Assembly: GCA_900763245.1 (NCBI GenBank)
Contig: CAAFJQ010000183.1
Location: forward strand, 1-5,830
DNA from: Bacilli bacterium
GTDB taxonomy: Bacteria > Bacillota_I > Bacilli_A > RFN20 > CAG-288
Direction: 5' to 3'
DNA: 5,830 nt
Within the stretch, counting starts at the first letter, position 1; each line of letters starts with the position of its first letter. Position numbers and translations under genes: made by a program. Shown in pieces: positions 1 to 5,830 of the stretch. The notes beneath the pieces were generated by a model that worked only from the letters and a program-made list of their open reading frames with translations, ran no database searches and was not told the origin of the DNA.

Positions 1-16
1 AAAAGGTGGATAGATT
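1..16 (+). promoter_or_regulatory. Ribosome binding site and leader of jetA; possible 3' end of an upstream gene
   Basis: AAGGTGG at 3-9 is a good Shine-Dalgarno sequence, 7 nt before the GTG at 17. An in-frame TAG at 11-13 rules out a longer JetA. Two upstream reading frames close here. One ends at that TAG and would encode Lys-Gly-Gly-stop. The other ends at TGA 18-20, giving a GTGA 4-nt stop/start overlap with jetA. Either would fit a preceding operon gene, but too little sequence is present to choose. No promoter is visible in these 16 nt, so the transcription start lies outside the window. Confidence 0.65.
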
Positions 17-1522
17 GTGAACAGATTATTTGACAAAGTTAATGAAGCGCTATTCTCGCCTCTATCCAGGAGATACAAAGCGGTGTATGCTTTTTCTTTA
101 GTTTCTCTCTACCACATGCTGCGCTTATATCACACGGATATCAAAAGGGCTGATTATGTCGCGTTTCTAAAATCGCAGGGTCAGGAGATGATGAATCTCT
201 TTTCTGTGGAAACGGATAGGCTCGATGATAAATCCGATTCGGAGCAGGTGGAACTTCCTATCTCTGCAGGCGACAAAGATGATGCCGCTGTTTTGAGCGA
301 CAAAGTCAATTATGTTGTCAGAAAACTTGCTAAGTGCGGATGGTATATCGTCTCCAAAGATCCCAAAGACAACATCGAGTATATCTACATCCCCGCTTAT
401 TCGATTCAGTTTATCAAACTGCTCAATGAACTCACAAGCGATGCAGGCTCTTATCTGCCGCTTGTCCATCAGACATACTCGGAATTGAAACTGGAAGATG
501 AAAAAGAGGACGATTACATGTATCGTTCCTTGATCAACGCCAAGAACAATGCCGATTCTTTGGAGATGTCTGTCACATTGTTAAGACAGCAGATCTTAGT
601 CTTCGGAAACAGATTGACGCATGTCCTTGATCCGAATGTCGCTTTGAAACAGCACTTTGATGAATATCGCGTCGATATCGCTGAAAAGTACTATCATCCG
701 ATGAAGACGTTTGACTCCTTGGGTCTTTATGCCCAGCCGACAATCGCCATTCTCAACAGATGGCTCCACTCTGAGAGAATTCTGACTCTCATCGCCAAAG
801 AGGCGAAGACGGAAGCCGTCAACCGAAAGAAAGACATCGCCACTGTCACAGCCGAGGTCATCGGCCTGATTCAGTCTGTCATCGATACGCTTTCCCATCT
901 CGCTTCCTCATTCAACGAAATTGATAACGCTAATGCAAACTATACTGAAGCCGTACAGAAGAAGATCAACTACCTTTCCGCTACGGATAAGACCGTCAAA
1001 GGAAAGATCGACAGAATCATTCTTGCCCTCTCTCAGGAAATCAGCAAAAATCCTGCCCTTAGCTATGATGAATTGCCGTTCTTGAAAGAGACGAGCTCTT
1101 CCGTCATGCTCTTCCGCCAGGGATGCCTTGATTCTCAGTCTATGACCATGCCGTTTAGAAGAGGCAAGGTCGAAGAAGAGAGCGAGCCGCTTGTCCTGGA
1201 TGACGATCTCTTCCCGGATGAGACAGCGCAGCTTCTCAATGATACGCTGAACAGTGAAGTCAGCCGTTTCTCCGATCACGCTGTCGAGGAGTTCCTTGAA
1301 AGCAACATGCAGGGAAGAAACGAAATCCTGACAAATGAGATCAATATCGAAGATACCGACGGCTTGGTCCTGACCATCTTCGCTATTCTGAAATCCGTGT
1401 TAGGCGTTCTTCCTTACAAAGCAGAAAAAGTCGAAGATCGTGTCGATCATGCAGGCTATTACATGCCTTTATATCGTTTGACCAAGAAGGGAGGAAAGAA
1501 GAATGTTTCAAGAAGAATTTGA
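17..1522 (+). CDS. jetA: JetA, kleisin-like subunit of a Wadjet anti-plasmid SMC complex
   Basis: JetA is the kleisin-like subunit that bridges the two ATPase heads of the JetC dimer and carries the JetB dimer. The complex acts on circular DNA in the cytoplasm. The 501-aa length fits the family of about 450-500 aa, and I believe it matches the Bacillota JetA family (DUF5716/PF18982-like). No enzymatic motif is visible, as expected for a kleisin. A winged-helix-like segment lies at about residues 95-140, with a conserved-looking GWY turn. A mainly helical, coiled-coil-prone middle spans about 170-345. An acidic linker (residues 386-402, with EEE and DDD runs) leads to a likely C-terminal winged helix at about 446-501. 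The GTG start is supported by AAGGTGG 7 nt upstream and an in-frame TAG at 11-13. The last 20 nt overlap jetB, and the jetB ribosome binding site encodes the Lys/Gly-rich C-terminus. The family call rests on gene order, sizes and the SMC neighbour as much as on JetA itself. Confidence 0.85.
   Translation: MNRLFDKVNEALFSPLSRRYKAVYAFSLVSLYHMLRLYHTDIKRADYVAFLKSQGQEMMNLFSVETDRLDDKSDSEQVELPISAGDKDDAAVLSDKVNYVVRKLAKCGWYIVSKDPKDNIEYIYIPAYSIQFIKLLNELTSDAGSYLPLVHQTYSELKLEDEKEDDYMYRSLINAKNNADSLEMSVTLLRQQILVFGNRLTHVLDPNVALKQHFDEYRVDIAEKYYHPMKTFDSLGLYAQPTIAILNRWLHSERILTLIAKEAKTEAVNRKKDIATVTAEVIGLIQSVIDTLSHLASSFNEIDNANANYTEAVQKKINYLSATDKTVKGKIDRIILALSQEISKNPALSYDELPFLKETSSSVMLFRQGCLDSQSMTMPFRRGKVEEESEPLVLDDDLFPDETAQLLNDTLNSEVSRFSDHAVEEFLESNMQGRNEILTNEINIEDTDGLVLTIFAILKSVLGVLPYKAEKVEDRVDHAGYYMPLYRLTKKGGKKNVSRRI
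1486..1502 (+). promoter_or_regulatory. Ribosome binding site of jetB, inside the jetA coding region
   Basis: The purine-rich run has GGGAGG at 1489-1494, 8 nt before the ATG at 1503. It decides the jetB start. The next in-frame ATG, at 1527, has no comparable Shine-Dalgarno and would shorten JetB by 8 residues. Because the site lies inside jetA and the genes overlap by 20 nt, translation of the two is probably coupled, which would suit subunits of one complex. Confidence 0.8.
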
Positions 1523-2162
1523 AAAAATGTCAAGAAGCGATAGAGAACTTTTCGCCGAAACCGTGAACGATCTTCTCTATCAGTGTTATATCGTCAGAAA
1601 GAGCTATGACAGAAAGACCAAGATGTTCCGTACCGATCCTGGATATCTTTTCATCGAGCGCTATTATTCTGTGATTGAAGATTATCTCTCCTACATGGAT
1701 ATGCAGGTCAGCAAAAACGATGATGATGGTGTTGTTTTTGTCACCTCGGGTGCTGAAAGAAACCATTATCGCTTTGATCCGACGACAACGCTTGTCGTCT
1801 ATGCCTTGCGCTCCTATTATGAGGGCGCCATCGAAAAGGCTCCGCAGGAAACAGAGGTCCTTATGACCAATGTCACGATGAACTCTCTTGTCACACAGAT
1901 GGGCTTATCCAATCTCAGCAAGAGACTCTCGCCGACAACGATTGCCTCTGCCCTTCGTCTTCTCGATTCGTTCAACATCGTCACAAGAGCAAACAACAAC
2001 TACGGCGATCCTTCTTATTCCTTCTTCATTCTCCCTACTATCCGCTATGTCATTTCCAACGAAAAGCTCAATGCTCTCTATTCGATGCTTACCGCTCCAA
2101 AGGAAGAGACTTCCTCTGCTCCGTCCCTCTTCGATCTGAGCAAAGAAGGAGGAAATGAATAA
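1503..2162 (+). CDS. jetB: JetB, KITE subunit of a Wadjet anti-plasmid SMC complex
   Basis: JetB proteins are KITE subunits: small tandem winged-helix proteins that dimerise on the kleisin JetA and help close the DNA chamber of the SMC motor. The 219-aa length is typical. It resembles the DUF4194/DUF6063-type group found between jetA and jetC. The N-terminal half starts with a helix and the LLYQCYIVRKSYDRKT region, then a long aromatic-rich segment, consistent with a first winged helix. A second winged-helix-like unit spans about residues 127-190: helix, SPTTIASALRLLDSF recognition-like helix, then a β-wing around NNNYGDPSYSFFILP. The last ~22 residues are a low-complexity, probably disordered tail. 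It overlaps jetA by 20 nt and jetC by 1 nt. Assignment is from size, predicted fold pattern and position between kleisin and SMC genes; sequence alone would give only a DUF-level call. Confidence 0.82.
   Translation: MFQEEFEKMSRSDRELFAETVNDLLYQCYIVRKSYDRKTKMFRTDPGYLFIERYYSVIEDYLSYMDMQVSKNDDDGVVFVTSGAERNHYRFDPTTTLVVYALRSYYEGAIEKAPQETEVLMTNVTMNSLVTQMGLSNLSKRLSPTTIASALRLLDSFNIVTRANNNYGDPSYSFFILPTIRYVISNEKLNALYSMLTAPKEETSSAPSLFDLSKEGGNE
2146..2161 (+). promoter_or_regulatory. Ribosome binding site of jetC and TAATG stop/start junction
   Basis: AAGGAGG at 2146-2152 is a near-perfect Shine-Dalgarno, 9 nt before the ATG at 2162. It also encodes the Glu-Gly-Gly near the end of JetB. The jetB stop TAA (2160-2162) shares its last A with the jetC ATG, which is typical of translational coupling by re-initiation. 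A second ATG at 2155 is out of frame with jetC and is not used. Confidence 0.85.
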
Positions 2163-5100
2163 TGAAAAGCATTACAAAACTCCGTTTGATCAACTGGCAT
2201 TATTTCTGCAATATCACGACTGATATCAAGAATATTACCTTCCTTACCGGTCCTAATGGTACTGGTAAATCCACTATCATCGATGCTTTGCAGATTGTCA
2301 TTCTCGGTACCACAAGACCGGATAACTTCAACAAGGCCGCCAATGAAAAGGGAAGAAGCGGCCGTAACCTTATCTCCTATCTCCGCGGTCAGACTGGCGT
2401 CAAGGACGATAACTCCGTCATCGTTCTCCGTGAAGGTACCTTCACTTCCTATATCGCCATTGAAATCTATGACGATGTGAAGAAGAGCTATTTCACAATC
2501 GGTGCCTGTTTTGATGTCGATTCTTCCGATCGTATTGATAAGCATTACTTCTATCTGGACTCTCAGTTCCCTGAAAACAACTTCACTATCGCCATGGAGA
2601 AAAACAAGAGCCGTCCGATGAATTTCAAGGAACTCTCTTCTTATGTGAGAGAGGAATACAAGCCCAATCACTTCCGCTTCTTTGATACCGATACTGAATA
2701 TCAGGGATTCATCAAGGTTGCTTTCGGAAACCTTCCCGACAAGTATTTCATGCTGTTCAAGAAGGCTGTATCCTTTGCTCCTATCTCCAACATCTCCTCC
2801 TTCATCACCGAATACATCTGTGATGCAGACCTCAATGTCGATATCACACCGATGCAGAAGAACATCGAGCAGTACAAGATTCTTGAAAACGAGGCCAAGA
2901 ATCTGAAGACCAAGGTCGATGCCTTGACGCAGATTCACAATACATTCGAAGAGCTGACTACCTTCATCAAGAGAAGCGACATGCTCAACTATGTCACTGC
3001 CCGTGTCAGCTATGAAGAGAACAAGAAGAGACTGGACAACTTCAACGAAAGACTGAAGAAGGACAATGATCGCCTTATGATCATTTCCGATACCATCAAG
3101 AGATTCGATTCCCAGCTTGATGACCTCAATGCCGATTTGAATTCTTACAACGCAAAAGTCCTTCAGAGCGACAACTATTCCTTGACCGAAAAGCTCATGA
3201 TGAAGAAGGAGAACATCTTAAAGCAGATCACTTCCATTCAGATGCAGGTCGCGGAAGTCTCTAGAACTTTGTCCCAGTATGCTTCTTCTTATAAGTCTGT
3301 TTGCTCTTCCTTTGTCAGCTACTACAAGGATTTCAATCCCGAAAGACTTGGAAGCAACATTCAGGAGCAGTTTGCTGAACTCTTTGAGACAGCGACAAAC
3401 ATCGTTTATGAAGCGGAGAGCTTAGCTGCTTCTTTGAGCGACGGAACGGTCGATTTTGAAGCTGTCAACCTCTTCAGAACCGATATGGAGACTCTGAGAA
3501 ACCAGGCTCTTGACGTCAAGAGTCTCATCAATCGTGAGCTCTATAATGTCTCTGAACAGCTTCAGACGCTTCAGAGCGACTTAAGAGCCGTCAATCAGGG
3601 CCAGAAGCCTTTCGATAAATTAGGCGTTGCCTACAACGAGATCAGAAAAGGGCTTGAAACACAGCTCAAGGCCAGACATTCCGATGCCTATGTCCGCATT
3701 TACTGCGACTTGGTCGATGTCAATGATCCGGAGTGGACCTTGGCTTTGGAAGCTGTTCTCTTCTCTCAGAAGTTCAACTTCTTTGTCAATCCGCTCTACT
3801 ATGAAGAAGCCAACAGAATTCTGAAGGAACTCACTTCTTCTTACAATTATTATCGTGTCTCTTTGGTTGATACCGATAGACTTTTAAGAGCCGGAATCGT
3901 TGCCAACGATGATTCTGTCGCTCACCTCATCGACACCAAGGATGAGGCTGCAAGAGTCTATACCGATTACCTTTTGGGCCGCATCAAGAAATGCCGCACC
4001 TTCGAAGAGGCAAGAAATTCGGGCTCCGGTCTTCTTTCCGACTGCACCGGATACCGCAACTTCGCAACATGGTATCTGAACAAGGACTCTGCAAGAGTCT
4101 TCTATCTTGGAACCGTGGTCTCTAATTCCACCAAGGCCTTATCCAGCGAAGACTATCAGAAGATCAACAAGACCTACGCCCTTTTAAGCGACGCGCTCAA
4201 TCGTGTCAATGACCTTGTCACACTCTCCATCATGTCTCAGTCTGAATGCTCCACCTATCAGTCTGATATCAAGAGAATGGAAGACATCGCCGGACTTCAG
4301 AAGGATGTCCTCTCTGTCGATAACGAGATGAAATCCGTCTCCAGAGGCGATATGTCTGCTATTCAGGCTAAGATCGAAGAGCTCACAGCTCAGATCAAGG
4401 ACATTCAGCAGCAGAGAACTGATATCCTGACAGAAAGAGGCCAGATCATCGCTGATACACAGCGTCTCAATTCGGAAGAGATTCCCTCTATCGAGGCCAA
4501 TATCGCCGACTGCAAAAAGCAGCTTGATACATTCGATGGCGACAGCGTCAATCACGAGTATGAGCCGTTCTTCAGCAAGCTTCTTGATGAACAGCACCTC
4601 ACACTTGCACAGATCCGTCAGGAAGCCATGAGAGAATCCATCCAGACTTCCGGAAAGATCACAAGAGACAAGGCTGCTCTCATCAGAATGAGAGATACCT
4701 ATTGCAGTCTCTATCGTCTCAATTATGATGTTCAGAACGAGAAATCCAATGCGGAGTTCGACCGTGAGTTAGAGAACATTTCTCAGGTCATGCTTCCGGA
4801 CTATGAAGCTAAGATCAAGAAGGCCCATGAGGACTCCATCCGTGAATTCAAGGATGACTTCATCTATAAGCTCAGAACTGCAATCGAAACAGTCCGCGCT
4901 CAGATCGATGATCTCAATCACGCTCTTGAGGATTCTCACTTCGGACGTGACTCCTATCAGTTCACCGTCTCTCCAAACAAGACCTATCAGCAGTATTACG
5001 ATATGATCATGGATCCGCTCCTTCTTCGTGTCGGCGATGCCGAAAACCTCTTTATGGAGAAGTACAAGAGCACGATGGACGATCTCTTCAACCTCATCTC

Positions 5101-5659
5101 CTCTTCCACCTCCGCTACTGGCGAACAGAGAGAACAGATCATCCGCAACGTCGAAACGTATACTACTTATACTACTTACATCGTCTTCGACCTTATCGTC
5201 ACGCGTGGTCTTGAAGGCAACCAGTACACCTTCTCCCTCGGCCGTTCCTTCAACTCTCAGTCAGGCGGTGAGACACAGACTCCGTTCTACATCGCAATTC
5301 TTGCTTCCTTTGCACAGCTTTGCCGTGTGAACAACAATGCAGACAACAATACGCTTCGTCTTGTCATCTTCGATGAAGCTTTCTCCAAAATGGATGCTGC
5401 CCGTATCAGACAGAGTACAGACTTGCTCCGTGACTTCGGTCTTCAGGCGATTCTCTCCACACCTAGCGAAAAGCTCAGAGACCTTGTTTCTTATGTCGAT
5501 CTTGTTCTTGTTACGATGCACGATGATAAGAGAAAGAAATCTTATATCGATATCTATCAGGATAAGAGAAAAGCAGCTGAAACCCCTGTTCTTCCGACAC
5601 TTGTTTCATCCGTTGATGAAAAATCCGATACGGTCGTTATCGAAGAAAAGAAAGAATAA
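2162..5659 (+). CDS. jetC: JetC, SMC-like ATPase of a Wadjet anti-plasmid system
   Basis: JetC is the ATP-driven, DNA loop-extruding SMC motor, related to MukB/MksB, that dimerises and works with JetA, JetB and the nuclease JetD. At 1165 aa it has the expected size. The N-terminal head (about 1-230) has a Walker A, GPNGTGKST, at residues 30-38 with catalytic-site Lys36. The first coiled-coil arm starts near 237 and runs to about 500. A globular hinge-like region spans about 505-660, around DPEWTLALEAVLF. The second arm runs to about 920. The C-terminal head begins near FGRDSYQF (927-934). It carries the ABC signature SGGE (1034-1037), Walker B LVIFDEAF with Asp1071 and Glu1072, the D-loop SKMD (1075-1078), and a switch region LSTPSEK (1098-1104). 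All ATPase motifs look intact. No CxxC zinc hook is present, arguing against Rad50/SbcC. Residues 1138-1165 form a charged, probably disordered tail. The start is fixed by the AAGGAGG site and the jetB overlap. The SMC-family call is near certain; the JetC subtype call rests on the jetA/jetB neighbours. Confidence 0.93.
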   Translation: MKSITKLRLINWHYFCNITTDIKNITFLTGPNGTGKSTIIDALQIVILGTTRPDNFNKAANEKGRSGRNLISYLRGQTGVKDDNSVIVLREGTFTSYIAIEIYDDVKKSYFTIGACFDVDSSDRIDKHYFYLDSQFPENNFTIAMEKNKSRPMNFKELSSYVREEYKPNHFRFFDTDTEYQGFIKVAFGNLPDKYFMLFKKAVSFAPISNISSFITEYICDADLNVDITPMQKNIEQYKILENEAKNLKTKVDALTQIHNTFEELTTFIKRSDMLNYVTARVSYEENKKRLDNFNERLKKDNDRLMIISDTIKRFDSQLDDLNADLNSYNAKVLQSDNYSLTEKLMMKKENILKQITSIQMQVAEVSRTLSQYASSYKSVCSSFVSYYKDFNPERLGSNIQEQFAELFETATNIVYEAESLAASLSDGTVDFEAVNLFRTDMETLRNQALDVKSLINRELYNVSEQLQTLQSDLRAVNQGQKPFDKLGVAYNEIRKGLETQLKARHSDAYVRIYCDLVDVNDPEWTLALEAVLFSQKFNFFVNPLYYEEANRILKELTSSYNYYRVSLVDTDRLLRAGIVANDDSVAHLIDTKDEAARVYTDYLLGRIKKCRTFEEARNSGSGLLSDCTGYRNFATWYLNKDSARVFYLGTVVSNSTKALSSEDYQKINKTYALLSDALNRVNDLVTLSIMSQSECSTYQSDIKRMEDIAGLQKDVLSVDNEMKSVSRGDMSAIQAKIEELTAQIKDIQQQRTDILTERGQIIADTQRLNSEEIPSIEANIADCKKQLDTFDGDSVNHEYEPFFSKLLDEQHLTLAQIRQEAMRESIQTSGKITRDKAALIRMRDTYCSLYRLNYDVQNEKSNAEFDRELENISQVMLPDYEAKIKKAHEDSIREFKDDFIYKLRTAIETVRAQIDDLNHALEDSHFGRDSYQFTVSPNKTYQQYYDMIMDPLLLRVGDAENLFMEKYKSTMDDLFNLISSSTSATGEQREQIIRNVETYTTYTTYIVFDLIVTRGLEGNQYTFSLGRSFNSQSGGETQTPFYIAILASFAQLCRVNNNADNNTLRLVIFDEAFSKMDAARIRQSTDLLRDFGLQAILSTPSEKLRDLVSYVDLVLVTMHDDKRKKSYIDIYQDKRKAAETPVLPTLVSSVDEKSDTVVIEEKKE
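5159..5176 (+). repeat. Two-copy 9-bp in-frame tandem repeat within jetC
   Basis: TATACTACT occurs twice, head to tail. It encodes Tyr-Thr-Thr-Tyr-Thr-Thr, followed by another Tyr (residues 1000-1006), just ahead of a β-strand-like segment of the C-terminal head. The reading frame is kept. It may be a small slippage duplication or chance. Confidence 0.6.
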
Positions 5660-5664
5660 TAATG

Positions 5665-5695
5665 ATAGCCAGGACTTTAGTCCTGGCTATTTCTT
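5665..5695 (+). terminator. Rho-independent terminator of the jetABC operon
   Basis: ATAGCCAGGACT (5665-5676) and AGTCCTGGCTAT (5679-5690) are perfect reverse complements. They make a stem of at least 11 bp with a TTTA loop. The stem is followed by TTCTT and preceded by an A-rich stretch, so it may act on both strands. It begins about 6 nt after the jetC stop. This implies the transcript ends with jetC and does not continue into a downstream jetD. The T-tract is short, probably because the intron-like element begins immediately after it. Confidence 0.88.
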
Positions 5696-5830
5696 GTATG
5701 ATGGGCATGCCATTGCTCTAGGGTGAAAGTCCCAATAGGCGTAGTTGTCGACGAACTAGATAGCGACTCACAAAGCGTGAACCGGTGACGGAGCGTGAAA
5801 AGAAGTGATAGCGAAATCGTAGCCCTACGA
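5696..5830 (+). mobile_element. Group II intron, probably class C: 5' part of domain I, cut by the window edge
   Basis: The sequence has the look of group II intron domain I. GGGTGAAAGTCCC (5721-5733) is a short hairpin common near the 5' end of bacterial group II introns. It is followed by small stems TAGTT/AACTA (5742-5746/5754-5758) and TCGTAG/CTACGA (5817-5822/5825-5830), and by purine-rich AACCGGTGACGGAGCGTGAAA-type text. From memory, the spacing of these elements resembles the Oceanobacillus iheyensis class C intron. The likely 5' splice site is before GTATG at 5696; the usual consensus is GTGYG, so the exact boundary is uncertain. Its place in the T-tract, 5 nt after a terminator stem, matches the known target preference of class C introns. 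The reverse transcriptase/maturase gene and domains II-VI would lie beyond the window, so whether the intron is complete cannot be told. Confidence 0.72.

Noticed and set aside
2078..2938. A 286-codon open frame on the - strand across the jetB/jetC junction
   Set aside because: It is antisense to two well-supported genes, has no clear ribosome binding site, and its product shows no recognisable domain. It is explained by the codon bias of the + strand genes.
4184..4597. A 137-codon - strand frame inside jetC
   Set aside because: It is fully antisense to the second coiled-coil arm of JetC, with no start signals or domain features.
2162..5659. Annotation of the large ATPase as SbcC/Rad50 or as MukB
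   Set aside because: There is no CxxC zinc hook and no adjacent sbcD nuclease gene, and the protein is shorter than MukB (~1480 aa). The preceding kleisin- and KITE-sized genes fit JetC/MksB better.
5337..5726. A 129-codon + strand frame overlapping the 3' end of jetC, the terminator and the intron start
   Set aside because: It overlaps the conserved Walker B region of jetC in another frame, runs through the terminator hairpin, and the product is Ser/Arg-rich low-complexity text typical of a shadow frame.
5696..5830. A riboswitch or tRNA-like structured RNA downstream of the operon
   Set aside because: No tRNA arms or riboswitch core were recognised, and it follows a terminator rather than preceding a gene. 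The GGGTGAAAGTCCC hairpin and the following text fit group II intron domain I better.
1..5830. CRISPR array or longer direct repeats
   Set aside because: I saw no regularly spaced repeats. The only exact tandem repeat noticed is the 9-bp pair within jetC.

Overview
The window holds three co-directional, tightly overlapping genes on the + strand. They encode the core of a Wadjet (JetABCD / MksFEBG-type) SMC anti-plasmid system: jetA (kleisin, 501 aa), jetB (KITE, 219 aa) and jetC (SMC-like ATPase, 1165 aa). A strong intrinsic terminator closes the array. The remaining ~135 nt look like the 5' part of domain I of a group II intron, probably class C, running off the right edge. No complete gene lies outside the Jet array.

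Organism: probably Bacillota (Firmicutes), perhaps a gut-type Clostridia or Erysipelotrichia. The basis is moderate GC, frequent AGA arginine codons alongside CGT/CGC, strong GGAGG-type ribosome binding sites, an A-rich/T-rich intrinsic terminator, and JetA/JetB variants that I associate with Bacillota Wadjet loci. TGA is used as a stop and tryptophans use TGG, so a Mycoplasma-type code is unlikely. The taxonomic call is weak.

Layout: 1-16 is the end of something upstream, including the jetA ribosome binding site. jetA is 17-1522, jetB 1503-2162 (20-nt overlap) and jetC 2162-5659 (1-nt overlap, TAATG). Four in-frame stop codons follow (5657-5668), then a 12-nt inverted repeat terminator (5665-5690). 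Intron-like RNA structure runs from about 5696 to 5830.

How the genes work together (family knowledge): a JetC dimer forms an ATP-driven loop-extruding motor. JetA bridges the JetC heads and JetB dimers bind JetA. The complex extrudes small circular DNA, and the Toprim-type nuclease JetD then cleaves it. JetD is not in this window. Because a terminator sits directly after jetC, jetD is more likely just upstream of jetA than downstream, unless it has been lost or replaced. The system itself is known. The points worth checking are the position or absence of jetD, and the intron sitting in the T-tract of the operon's terminator.
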